From Candidatus Poribacteria bacterium (GTDB lineage: Bacteria > Poribacteria > WGA-4E > WGA-3G), in contig JAAXGN010000015.1 in the NCBI GenBank assembly GCA_012267415.1, positions 62,001 through 126,000 of the forward strand: DNA of 64,000 bases, read 5' to 3'. Numbering within the stretch: the first letter of the stretch is position 1; the number at the start of each line of letters is the position of its first letter. The notes beneath the pieces were generated by a model. That model ran no database searches. It had not been told where the DNA came from and saw only the letters and a list, made by a program, of their open reading frames with translations. The position numbers and the translations under genes are program-made. Positions 50,110-58,540 of this stretch are shown one piece after another.

Positions 50110-51756
50110 CTATTGTGTTTCTTCAGAGAAGTCAACTTCTTTTGCGAAATCGCTTAAAAGGGTTGGTGTTGCTGTATCAAATCCGATGAAATCCAACATC
50201 CCGGCATCTTTCGGATCAGCGATAGAAAAATTGTTGGCTACCATTGCAACAACAGCACATTTTGCAGGACGGCCCATTTCTTGGCGATACATATCTAATG
50301 CTGTTTTCGGATGGATGTCACCGAACCATGTTTCGTTATCCGTATAGATTACGAATAGGTCGACATCAAGTTTCTTTTCTATTGCATATAGCATAGGCAA
50401 CGAGCAATCTGTCTTACCGTGCGGCAAAGCAGACACAGCATCAATCGCACTCGCCAATCTATCCGTTGCAGTAATTGGCACTCGGACGAAACTTTCAGAG
50501 AATCCGAAGATGTGGTAATTCGGTTCAGTGCGTGCAGTAACCAGTGCCATTGCAGCAGATGCGTTTCGTGGTGTTAGTCCCTCACAACCTGCTACACTTC
50601 CCGAAGCCATTGATCCTGAAACATCAAGTGCAAGGAGAGTATTCTTATGACTCGGTTCAACATTATCAAACGCCATATAGAAAGCTGCATCTAAACCGTC
50701 AATAATCTGTGGGACAGGTTCCCATGTTAAACTACCTCTGACACCTTTCCCTGATCGGTATGTAATCAACGCCATCAGAATCTGAATAGGGTGTATCAGC
50801 GATTTTCGGATGGATTCTTCGGATAATCTCTGGAGCACTGTTTGTATTTCAGGGACAAAAGGTTTTAGCAGCCCGACTTGTGTCATCTTTCCAAGGTTTC
50901 TGACGGTGGCGATAACAGGCATGTTTGCTAAGAGTGCTGCCCAAACATCAGGATCATCTTTCCATTCATTCGGAACCATTTCGTGGGTAAATTGATGCTT
51001 TTGGATGAGTTCAATCACATCAGCGCGTTTCTTAGTATGTTTTATCTCTTCATACCCAGCAAGCAGTTCAGGGAGATCATCCGTAGCCTCATAAACCGTA
51101 GCAATTTTTTGATCATCTTCTATCCCACGATGAACAATTCGTCTGTCGGTATTAATTCCTCTGATCCATCGATAGACGGCACGGTTTTCCCCGTAATGGC
51201 ATTTTGAAAGCACATCTGCATGGCTCCACTTGTTGCGTGCTTGATATTTCAGTACTTGGAATGCCAAAGCGTCATCGTCCTTTGAACGATACCATTCACC
51301 GACTAACCTTCGTAACGACCTACCCCATCCTCGCATACCGTTGATATACGAGACGAAACTAAATAGGTGTGTTCCGATACGTGCGACATCACTGAACACC
51401 TCTTGTACTTTGCGTTTTGTTGCTGCATTTCCATGTGCAAATGCCAGAGCTAACGCGTATAATGCGGGTTCGTTTTTCGGTGCGCGTCCAGAGACAGAAA
51501 CCTCGCGTATCCGTTCAACAACCTGTATCCCATCTTCTGCGATGCATTTCAGGACAGAATCGACATTGACTTTTGTCAAGTCCTGTTCAGATGCGTAATA
51601 GGAGCCACCTTCCGTACCTAATATCAGAAATCGGTCTAAGTTCGTCCAAATGGACACAGGATAGACGTACCCCTCAGCACTGTTTTTTACCTGCTGTTCG
51701 TCCAAAGGTTGCTTTTGAGTTGGATGTAAAGGTGCGTATTTTTTCAGATACCCCAT
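50110..51756 (-). CDS. rsr: Ro60-family (TROVE plus VWA) RNA-binding protein
   Basis: 548 residues. The TROVE/HEAT-repeat ring covers about 15-350 (Y-V-Y-P-V-S-I-W near the start, D-L-T-K-V, repeated K-R-K and helical H-P-I-Q-I-L-M-A-L), followed by a von Willebrand A domain at about 372-530 with a complete metal site D-V-S-G-S at 378-382, a T in K-T-D-C-S-L and D in I-Y-T-D-N-E. Ro60 rings bind misfolded RNAs and Y RNA on the outer surface. AGGTGA lies five bases upstream of the ATG. A structured RNA with its own promoter and terminator is encoded 117 nt upstream on the same strand. Confidence 0.95.
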   Translation of the reverse strand: MGYLKKYAPLHPTQKQPLDEQQVKNSAEGYVYPVSIWTNLDRFLILGTEGGSYYASEQDLTKVNVDSVLKCIAEDGIQVVERIREVSVSGRAPKNEPALYALALAFAHGNAATKRKVQEVFSDVARIGTHLFSFVSYINGMRGWGRSLRRLVGEWYRSKDDDALAFQVLKYQARNKWSHADVLSKCHYGENRAVYRWIRGINTDRRIVHRGIEDDQKIATVYEATDDLPELLAGYEEIKHTKKRADVIELIQKHQFTHEMVPNEWKDDPDVWAALLANMPVIATVRNLGKMTQVGLLKPFVPEIQTVLQRLSEESIRKSLIHPIQILMALITYRSGKGVRGSLTWEPVPQIIDGLDAAFYMAFDNVEPSHKNTLLALDVSGSMASGSVAGCEGLTPRNASAAMALVTARTEPNYHIFGFSESFVRVPITATDRLASAIDAVSALPHGKTDCSLPMLYAIEKKLDVDLFVIYTDNETWFGDIHPKTALDMYRQEMGRPAKCAVVAMVANNFSIADPKDAGMLDFIGFDTATPTLLSDFAKEVDFSEETQ

Positions 51757-51797
51757 GTTGTCACCTATGATGAAATATAAAAATATGTTGACACATC

Positions 51798-51873
51798 TGA
51801 CTGGTAGGAGGGAACTCCGATTTCCGACTTTTATAGTGTTTGGTCAGGAATCGGAGTTCCCTCCTACCAGTCA
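51798..51873. repeat. 25-bp perfect hairpin repeat (family E core)
   Basis: TGACTGGTAGGAGGGAACTC-CGATT at the left is exactly complemented at 51849-51873, with a 26-nt loop. The arms contain the GGAACTCCGATT core seen in repeat family E. It sits between rsr and the Y RNA terminator and touches the U tract. Confidence 0.8.
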
Positions 51874-51935
51874 AAAAAAGGCGGGCAAGGTACGTATTGC
51901 GAATATACAATGGGTAACGCAATACTTCGGCCCGC
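51873..51935 (-). terminator. Terminator of the Y RNA
   Basis: GCGGGC (51930-51935) pairs with GCCCGC (51881-51886) and an inner GTATTGCG (51918-51925) with CGCAATAC (51894-51901), followed by seven U (51873-51879). The long two-part hairpin may also serve as a module of the RNA. Confidence 0.8.
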
Positions 51936-52081
51936 ACAATCAGGACTCTGGATAAGAATCGGAATACAGACGCTCTACCGCTGAGCTACAGCAGGTTTTG
52001 CATTACACTCTACCCGCTGGCAGGAGTCGAACCTGCGACCCGATAACGCATTCACACGACCCAGAGATAAATCTTTTATGA
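51873..52081 (-). ncRNA. yrlA: Bacterial Y RNA (YrlA-type, tRNA-mimicking) partner of Rsr
   Basis: About 209 nt. In transcript order: outer stem 5' strand (52059-52066) and inner 5' strand (52047-52053), T arm GCAGG-TTCGACT-CCTGC (52020-52036), acceptor 3' strand CAGCGGG (52013-52019), a 17-nt closing loop (51996-52012), acceptor 5' strand CCTGCTG (51989-51995), T-A, D arm GCTC-AGCGGTA-GAGC (51972-51986), then inner 3' strand (51962-51968) and outer 3' strand (51946-51953). All seven acceptor pairs form (one G-U). The two outer stems pair 8 and 7 bp and replace the anticodon arm. This matches published descriptions of bacterial Y RNAs, whose ends form the Ro60-binding stem. Promoter and terminator are annotated separately. 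Confidence 0.85.
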
Positions 52082-52087
52082 ATTTTA

Positions 52088-52116
52088 ATTCTACCACATC
52101 GGATAGGGGTTGTCAA
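52088..52116 (-). promoter_or_regulatory. Promoter of the Y RNA
   Basis: TTGACA (52111-52116), 17 bp, TAGAAT (52088-52093). The expected start is close to 52081, which gives an RNA starting some 15 nt before the outer stem. The remaining 52117-52345 is AT-rich leader of the plus-strand gene without further genes. Confidence 0.85.
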
Positions 52117-52345
52117 GTAAAATTTGATTTTTTCATGAGATTAACGCAAAGCACCTTGAAACTCCTGAAATTAGCAACCTTTGAAACATCAGCATAATTT
52201 GATTTGATTAAATATGTAAAAAGCCATATTATAATAACTTAAATAGGATCTATGTATTGGTATTATACTTAGAGACCTAACATTCTATGGGGAATCGAAG
52301 GAGAGGCGAAAAACCCCGAACTTATAAAAAAGGAAGATTTTTTTT

Positions 52346-55024
52346 ATGTTTACAAAGAAAAAAACCGGTTTCTCGTTTTTCACGTTTACACTGTTCTTAT
52401 GCTTCAATTTCTTTTTCCTAATGAACACCCATGCTCAAGACAATAGTGAATTGGCAAATGCCAACTATACCTTTGAGCGTATTGATGTACCAGGTGTAGA
52501 TTTTTTAGCATTGACTGCGAGTAACGATTTTGAGAATTACGCAGGCTACACGAAAAGTACTGATGATGAAAAAGATGTCGCTTTTACGCTCATTGATGGC
52601 GTTTTTACAACATATAGTTTCCCTGATTCACTGAACACCTATTTCTATGCCCTTGGTAACAATGGTCAAGCTGCCGGACACTACGAAGATAGTGCTGGTC
52701 TGTTCCATGGTGTCATTTTAGAAGACGGCACGTTACGAGAATACGATTTCCCCGATGCTGTCCAAACCTTCATCTACGGCATTAGTGATGCGACGGGTGC
52801 CTTGACAGGTAGTTTTATAGATGCTTCTGGTGTTCGCCGTGGATTCTCAGGAGACATCATCGTTGAAGTGCCCGGATCAGTGGCAACTTATGCGGATTTT
52901 GTGAGCGCGACAGGGGCAGTTATAGGTAGTTACATAGACAGTGACGGTATATATCATGGATACGTGCGTGCCCCGGATGGCAGGTATATATTTGCTGACG
53001 TTTTAGATGTATCAAATCTGGAATACTTTTTTGCACATGGGGTCAACGATATAGGGGTTGCTGTGATTCGAGCCAAAGCCATGGGGGATATCTGGCGCAC
53101 ATACGTCGGTAACTTCGGTCAGGTACGTGAATTGCGGTTTCCGGGCAGCATTAGCACGGAGGGGTGGAATATCAATCGGAACGGTTCTGTCGTCGGACAC
53201 TATATGTTAGCGGATGGCAGAACCTACGGATTTATCGCAAGACCCATAACGGACACCGATACGTCAGATGACGATCAACCCGTTGTCGTGCCCGATGGTG
53301 CCAATTATACCTTTGAAACGATCAATGTTCCGGGGGTAGATTTTTTGCAGTTGACAGCGAGTAGTGATTTTGAGGATTACGCAGGGAATACGTGGCGTTC
53401 CGATGGTGAAAAAGTCGTCGGTTTTACACTCATTGATGGTGTCTTCACGACCTACGATTTCCCTCGTTCACAGAACACCTATTTCTATGCACTCGGTAAT
53501 AATGGAACAGCTGCCGGACACTATGAGGATAGCAACGGTCTGTTTCATGGAGTCGTCTTGGAAAATGGTGAGTTGCGACAATACGATTTCCCAGGTGCCG
53601 TTCAAACACAGATATACGGGATTTCTGATTCTACGAGTGCCCTAACGGGTAATTTTATAGATGCTTCTGGGGTTCGTCGTGGATTCTCAGGAGACACCAT
53701 CATTGAATATCCCGGGGCAGTTGCAACTTATGCCGATTTTGTGAGCGCATCAAGCACTGTTGTAGGCAGCTACATAGACAGGGACGGTATGTATCATGCA
53801 TACGGACGTGCTCCTGATGGTAGGTATGGCGTTGCCGATTTCTCAACGGAATCGGAACTGGAGTACCTGTTTACGCATGGTATCAACGATGTAGGGATTA
53901 TCGTGGTTCGAGCGAAAGCCGTGGGGGATATCCCGCGCACTTATGTCGGCAGATTCGGGCAGCTACACGAATTGCAGTTTCCAGACAGCGTCAGCACAGA
54001 GGGGTATAATATTAATCAGGACGGCTCTGTCGTCGGACACTATAAATCAGCAGATGGCAGTATTCACGGCTTTATCGCAAGACCCACTACCAAGGCAGTT
54101 AGCGATACTTTTGGCAACACCTTCCATGTTACACTGACGCAAGGTTTGAACATGCTTTCCGTGCCGTTAGCACCACCCAAACCGATGACAGCAAAATCAC
54201 TCGCTGGGATTACTGGTGCGACGGTTGTTATAGCACTTGATGCCGATAACCAACGTTTCATTGGATGGACCCCGAACGCACCTAACGATGGATTTCCGAT
54301 TGAAGGGGGACAAGGTTATATCGTCAATGTTCCAGAACCCCGTAGTTTTGCCTTCGTCGGCGCACCGTGGACGAATGAAATGCACGCAGGAGCAGCACCG
54401 ACTGCAACGCAAAACATTATATCACACGAGACCTGGGCATTCGTGGTCAGCGGACATTTAGAAGGCTCACAGCAATATGAAGGTTATCATATCACAGTTC
54501 GAAATCAACGGACAAATACCCTCATGACAGCACAAGTCAGTGATAATTACTTCGCTGCTGCTACTGCTGACCTGACACGGAGACGTGTCGTACAAGTTGG
54601 AGACACATTGGAGTTAGCAGTCTCTGACACGGAAGGAAATGTTGCTTCAGAGAAATACATCTTCACGATAACACCCGATAGTCTAACGAATGCTATGCTG
54701 CACGTTAAACTGGACAGTATTGACCGACCAAAAAAGGATCAGTTGTTACAGAACTATCCAAATCCGTTCAATCCAGAGACGTGGATTCCGTATCAACTTT
54801 CTGTTGATGCACATGTTTCCATATCAATTTATGATGTAACAGGTAGAATTGTTCGGACACTACCTATCGGTTATCAAGCAGAAGGTTTCTATCATAACCG
54901 TGGACGTGCTGCGTATTGGGATGGTAAAAATGCACTCGGTGAAAGCGTTGCAAGTGGTGTCTATTTCTACCGATTAGAAACACCATCTTTTCAACAGACG
55001 CGACGGATGATTATTTTGAAGTAA
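52346..55024 (+). CDS. Secreted HAF-repeat protein with type-A-like C-terminal domain
   Basis: 892 residues. Signal peptide about 1-30. Two near-identical blocks of about 265 residues (roughly 38-300 and 325-588) each contain HAF-type repeats (Y-A-L-G-N-N-G-x-A-A-G-H-Y, G-S-[YF]-I-D-x-x-G, F-H-G-V, I-N-x-x-G-x-V-V-G-H-Y). A middle beta-rich region (about 590-790) is followed by a C-terminal sandwich with N-Y-P-N-P-F-N-P-E-T, S-I-Y-D-V-T-G-R and G-V-Y-F-Y-R-L-E, ending M-I-I-L-K, as in FlgD/type-A sorting domains. It lacks the LTTxWG tail. AAGGAAG lies upstream of the ATG. Confidence 0.87.
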   Translation: MFTKKKTGFSFFTFTLFLCFNFFFLMNTHAQDNSELANANYTFERIDVPGVDFLALTASNDFENYAGYTKSTDDEKDVAFTLIDGVFTTYSFPDSLNTYFYALGNNGQAAGHYEDSAGLFHGVILEDGTLREYDFPDAVQTFIYGISDATGALTGSFIDASGVRRGFSGDIIVEVPGSVATYADFVSATGAVIGSYIDSDGIYHGYVRAPDGRYIFADVLDVSNLEYFFAHGVNDIGVAVIRAKAMGDIWRTYVGNFGQVRELRFPGSISTEGWNINRNGSVVGHYMLADGRTYGFIARPITDTDTSDDDQPVVVPDGANYTFETINVPGVDFLQLTASSDFEDYAGNTWRSDGEKVVGFTLIDGVFTTYDFPRSQNTYFYALGNNGTAAGHYEDSNGLFHGVVLENGELRQYDFPGAVQTQIYGISDSTSALTGNFIDASGVRRGFSGDTIIEYPGAVATYADFVSASSTVVGSYIDRDGMYHAYGRAPDGRYGVADFSTESELEYLFTHGINDVGIIVVRAKAVGDIPRTYVGRFGQLHELQFPDSVSTEGYNINQDGSVVGHYKSADGSIHGFIARPTTKAVSDTFGNTFHVTLTQGLNMLSVPLAPPKPMTAKSLAGITGATVVIALDADNQRFIGWTPNAPNDGFPIEGGQGYIVNVPEPRSFAFVGAPWTNEMHAGAAPTATQNIISHETWAFVVSGHLEGSQQYEGYHITVRNQRTNTLMTAQVSDNYFAAATADLTRRRVVQVGDTLELAVSDTEGNVASEKYIFTITPDSLTNAMLHVKLDSIDRPKKDQLLQNYPNPFNPETWIPYQLSVDAHVSISIYDVTGRIVRTLPIGYQAEGFYHNRGRAAYWDGKNALGESVASGVYFYRLETPSFQQTRRMIILK

Positions 55025-55084
55025 CCCATCACAGTTTCTGTAGGTGAGGTTCGAAGAAGATTAAGATTCTAATTGGGTAATATA

Positions 55085-55140
55085 CGTGAGGCGGAAACCC
55101 CCTACGAACGGGCGGGGGACCCCGCCCCTACGAACGTTTT
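55085..55140. repeat. GC-rich palindromic repeat
   Basis: CCTACGAACGGGCGGGG and CCCCGCCCCTACGAACG form an imperfect hairpin after TAATTGGGTAATATACG. A related arrangement at 49945-50015 shares GTAGGGGCGG...CCCCGCCCGCG and the TTACCCAATTTATAA flank in reverse, so this is another small dispersed family. Confidence 0.6.
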
Positions 55141-55179
55141 TTAGTTTAAGTATCTAAAATCCCGATAAACATTAGAAGC

Positions 55180-56283
55180 ATGTTCAGACGAATCGGTATA
55201 TTCTTCATATTCATCCTTATCATAGCAATGGGTGTTGCGGGATATCTGTTCATACCTGTCAGAAATCCCAAACCAATACTTACTAACATTCCTGCATCAA
55301 TACCGCATCAACACGCGACACCCGATGGTGAACTGATTGAGCATATACATACTTACAATTCCTCTATAGGTTCATACAACTTGTATGAACCTATTACCCC
55401 TAAGAACAGTGAGACGAAAAAACACCCAATTCAACTTGATTGGGAACGTATAGATATCGAAACTGTCAAAAAGAAATACCAACCCTATTCTGTTGACGAA
55501 ATGCAAGACATGTGGTCACTGAAATATAACACGGAAATCCCATCAGATCGCCGAAAAAAACTTGACAGAATATATCCTCCAGAAACATGGATAAAACGCA
55601 ACCTTTCACTCGGACAGCCACTCCTCAACTACGCTGACTATCGGACGGTGTTGCAGCGAAGAATTTACATAATAAATCGTAGAGATCTTTGGCGTATTGT
55701 AGATTCGGAGGATCGTAATGCAATGCGAAACAGTCTTCGATTACCACCAGAGATTGATACGTGGAAGGAATATGAAGATGCGTATCTTAAGTCCTGGATT
55801 GTTGCATCATATCAATCTTTATTGGCGACAAATACAGAAACAGTATATGTCACTATTGAAGATGGCAAAACGTTCTCAAAATTCGCTGGAAAAAGGTTAA
55901 GTCGTAAAGAGAAATATCAACTGATGCTGTTTGGCGTCATTCCTGAAGGAATCCATGTGGTCTATCTTGATGTGCATGAGGAACCTTTACTCCCTGGGGT
56001 AAAACCGAGGTTTTATGAACTGTATTTAAAGGAATTAGAATTAGCGTATTCAAACGTCCATAATATCGTCTCTGAACACCAGGAATTTTACACTTCTAAT
56101 ACAACCGAAAAGAAAAGATCATCAAAGTCTACACCGAAATACAGTATCAAGGAATCCTTTGAACTCTTACAGGATTTACATTGGGATGCGTTTCCTGATG
56201 ATTTACAGGGTTTACAGGATGCAATTGGTCAATTAGAGAAAATCGAACTTGAAGGTGAAGGTAAAATGGAAGAACCAGATTAA
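55180..56283 (+). CDS. Membrane-anchored hypothetical protein, 367 aa
   Basis: One N-terminal helix (about 5-25) without a cleavage motif, then a soluble, lysine- and glutamate-rich body with H-A-T-P-D-G-E-L-I-E-H-I-H near 45-58 and a C-terminal region of low complexity (K-K-R-S-S-K-S-T-P-K). The segment L-Q-D-L-H-W-D-A-F-P-D-D-L-Q-G-L-Q-D-A-I-G near the end may be an amphipathic helix. No family recognised. The gap before it contains the GC-rich repeat; no ribosome site is obvious. Confidence 0.55.
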   Translation: MFRRIGIFFIFILIIAMGVAGYLFIPVRNPKPILTNIPASIPHQHATPDGELIEHIHTYNSSIGSYNLYEPITPKNSETKKHPIQLDWERIDIETVKKKYQPYSVDEMQDMWSLKYNTEIPSDRRKKLDRIYPPETWIKRNLSLGQPLLNYADYRTVLQRRIYIINRRDLWRIVDSEDRNAMRNSLRLPPEIDTWKEYEDAYLKSWIVASYQSLLATNTETVYVTIEDGKTFSKFAGKRLSRKEKYQLMLFGVIPEGIHVVYLDVHEEPLLPGVKPRFYELYLKELELAYSNVHNIVSEHQEFYTSNTTEKKRSSKSTPKYSIKESFELLQDLHWDAFPDDLQGLQDAIGQLEKIELEGEGKMEEPD

Positions 56284-56311
56284 CCTTCACCTACAAGTTA
56301 GTAAAAGAGAG

Positions 56312-57169
56312 TTAATGTTCCATTCGTTTAGATTTCAGATGTCCCCAGGTTGTCGTAAATTTCCCGTTAGGTTCAACGTTTAGAGGTTGTGCAATTTTGT
56401 TAAAGTCAGCACTGACAAAAGCTGAATTATAGACAATTACTTCGTCAATTGATCCAGTAAACCAATCAACATTTGATAAATCCTGCGTACCGTCATGGAA
56501 AATTGATTTTTGGGTAACATATCCTATAGAGGTGTTGTTTGTGTGTGAATATAGTTGTCCACCCTCGTCTGCATCGGCGAGTTTCCCATCAAACCACATT
56601 TCAAATTTATCATTTTCGACTTTATCGGTTGTATCTCGTAAGACTAAGGCAACATGGTGCCAATGATTCGCTTTAATTCTCTCAGACAGCCAAGTACCTT
56701 CCCAATTATATTGTGCCCGATTCCACCCACCTACATAAACACTTCCGGCGTGAACATAGATGCATAATCCTCGTGTGGCACCACCTTCTTGGAAAATTAC
56801 CTGTTTACCGGTTTTCGTAATATCTGTACACTTAAAGAACGCTGCGATCGTTTTGTCGGTATAAGGACCACCTGTGTTGATATGAGGAGAATCTGGTATA
56901 TTTATTCCGTCGCTATTTCCGTTAAATTTCAGTGCTTTCCCCACAATACCTGTATCGGATTTCGGATTTCCAACGAATGTTCCATTCAGACCTATTGTTG
57001 AGTTGTCCTTTGCTGAACCATCGTCAAAATTCCAATTTGCTGCGACTGTTTCCTCATCTCGTTGCGCGTCTACCTGCATTGTCAGAAGAAAGCTAAACAA
57101 CACAATTAAGACAGTTAGCGAAACTGTAAGAGATTTATCAAATATCTTGTTGCTATTTTGCCGTGTCAT
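56312..57169 (-). CDS. Secreted LamG-domain protein with FTTTWG tail
   Basis: 285 residues. Signal peptide about 1-32. A LamG/concanavalin domain (N-W-N-F-D-D-G-S-A-K-D, S-P-H-I-N-T-G-G-P-Y-T-D-K-T-I-A, N-H-W-H-H-V-A-L-V-L, M-W-F-D-G-K-L, T-G-S-I-D-E-V-I-V-Y-N) fills about 45-255. The end reads V-E-P-N-G-K-F-T-T-T-W-G-H-L-K-S-K-R-M-E-H, the shared tail with five extra residues. AAGGAGA precedes the ATG. It is convergent with the 55180 gene and 28 bp away. Confidence 0.87.
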   Translation of the reverse strand: MTRQNSNKIFDKSLTVSLTVLIVLFSFLLTMQVDAQRDEETVAANWNFDDGSAKDNSTIGLNGTFVGNPKSDTGIVGKALKFNGNSDGINIPDSPHINTGGPYTDKTIAAFFKCTDITKTGKQVIFQEGGATRGLCIYVHAGSVYVGGWNRAQYNWEGTWLSERIKANHWHHVALVLRDTTDKVENDKFEMWFDGKLADADEGGQLYSHTNNTSIGYVTQKSIFHDGTQDLSNVDWFTGSIDEVIVYNSAFVSADFNKIAQPLNVEPNGKFTTTWGHLKSKRMEH

Positions 57170-57440
57170 TACTACATCTCCTTCCTTTCCCCAAACGTGC
57201 TTTCACACCTGGGAGTAGGTTCCATTTCGTATAATCTTGTGAAACGGTGTTTACGTCTACAGTATGTAATTGCATGAGGTCTATTATACAGAAAGGAGAG
57301 ATTTTAATCAAATACTGTCTGAACCAGGATTTTCAGGATTATAGGATTTTCAGGATAAGAGGAGTGAAAAGTTGTAGTCCCTTGATGGTTATCCAAAGAA
57401 GCACAATCAAGGATGAATGTGCTACAGCAAAAGACAGAAA

Positions 57441-57484
57441 ACACTTGCACGGTCTTTCTTAATTTAGTAAAATGAATTTATGAC
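57441..57484 (+). repeat. Duplicated HigBA promoter block
   Basis: Near-identical, in reverse, to 11564-11608: AGAAAACACTTGCACGGTCT then TTCTTAATTTAGTAAAATGA. It includes the TTGCAC (57445-57450) and TAAAAT (57468-57473) boxes. Confidence 0.8.
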
Positions 57485-57512
57485 TGAAGAACAAATGGAA
57501 CCTATTGTCTGG
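57480..57512 (+). pseudogene. Truncated copy of the HigB-like toxin gene start
   Basis: Behind the duplicated promoter the frame reads M-T-E-E-Q-M-E-P-I-V-W against M-P-E-K-Q-M-K-P-V-V-W of the intact toxin, then diverges and runs into unrelated sequence with an early stop after S-V-H-L-Y-L-S-T-H-N-Y-G. The rest of 57170-57543 contains a CAGGATTTTCAGGATTATAG repeat (57331-57350 region) and no gene. Confidence 0.75.
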
Positions 57513-57543
57513 AGTGTACATTTATACCTATCTACACATAATT

Positions 57544-58527
57544 ATGGATAAAAAGGCACACATCTTCCACATCCAAACAGAACACAAAGATAAACGGTTG
57601 GATAGGTTTCTTATCAGTGCAACCGAAGGTGTGTCGCGCACCTATCTACAGAAACTGATTCGTGAAGGGGCAGTCACCATAAACGATAAAGTCTTCACAC
57701 AACCGAGTCGGACACTGCGCGTTGGTGACGAAGTTTGCATCGCGTTTCCCGAATCCCAACCTTTAGAAACAGCACAACCTGAAGATATCCCACTTGACAT
57801 CTTTTACGAAGATAGCCACTTACTTGTTTTGAACAAACCTGCTGGCATGCTTGTTCATCCGGCAAGCGGTGTCAATACAGGAACGCTTGTCAATGCACTG
57901 CTGGCACACTGTGATGACCTATCAGGTATCGGAGGGATTGAAAGACCCGGTATTGTTCACCGATTAGACAAGGATACATCAGGGGTTCTCGTTGTTGCGA
58001 AAACAGATGTTGTGCACCGCAATCTCTCACTTCAGTTTGAAAAGCATACGATAACGCGCCAGTACGTTGCCGTTGTGTGTGGTGTTCCTGCTGACGTTAC
58101 AGGGACGATTGATGCACAAATCGCACGGAGTCGTAGAGATAGAAGACGCATGACTACAGTTCATCATAACGGTAGACGTGCTGTCACACACTATCAGGTC
58201 TTAGAGATATATCACAATTTTTCGCTTGTTCAACTTACATTAGAAACGGGAAGACTTCATCAGATCCGTGTGCATCTTCAACATATTGGTCACCCAGTTG
58301 CTGGTGACCCTATCTATGGAGGCGAACAACGTGCTATTAAAGATGCAGAGGCAGTGCCGTTGAAACACGCTTTGATGCACCTCAAACGACAGGCATTGCA
58401 TGCACGAACACTTCAATTTGAGCATCCTGTTACACATGAACGTTTGATATTTTCAGCTCCGAAACCCGCGGATATGCAGAGGCTTATTGAGGCACTACGA
58501 TTATTGGCACGTGAACTCGTTACATGA
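57544..58527 (+). CDS. rluD: RluA-family pseudouridine synthase (RluD-like)
   Basis: 327 residues from the ATG at 57544; the longer frame to 57505 is non-coding leader. An N-terminal S4 domain (R-L-D-R-F-L-I-S-A-T, G-A-V-T-I-N-D-K) precedes the synthase core with catalytic Asp in H-R-L-D-K-D-T-S-G near 138 and the final C-terminal L-H-Q-I-R-V-H-L. It modifies uridines in 23S rRNA (RluD type, positions around 1911-1917), though substrate choice among RluA-family members is hard to read. Its stop lies 13 bp before the next start. Confidence 0.88.
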   Translation: MDKKAHIFHIQTEHKDKRLDRFLISATEGVSRTYLQKLIREGAVTINDKVFTQPSRTLRVGDEVCIAFPESQPLETAQPEDIPLDIFYEDSHLLVLNKPAGMLVHPASGVNTGTLVNALLAHCDDLSGIGGIERPGIVHRLDKDTSGVLVVAKTDVVHRNLSLQFEKHTITRQYVAVVCGVPADVTGTIDAQIARSRRDRRRMTTVHHNGRRAVTHYQVLEIYHNFSLVQLTLETGRLHQIRVHLQHIGHPVAGDPIYGGEQRAIKDAEAVPLKHALMHLKRQALHARTLQFEHPVTHERLIFSAPKPADMQRLIEALRLLARELVT

Positions 58528-58540
58528 ACGAAAGATTCTT

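Noticed and set aside
51946-52066. Permuted tRNA gene or tmRNA
   Set aside because: No anticodon arm or tag frame can be formed, the D arm is canonical unlike tmRNA, and the ends pair in long helices. The position beside rsr and the independent promoter fit a Y RNA better.
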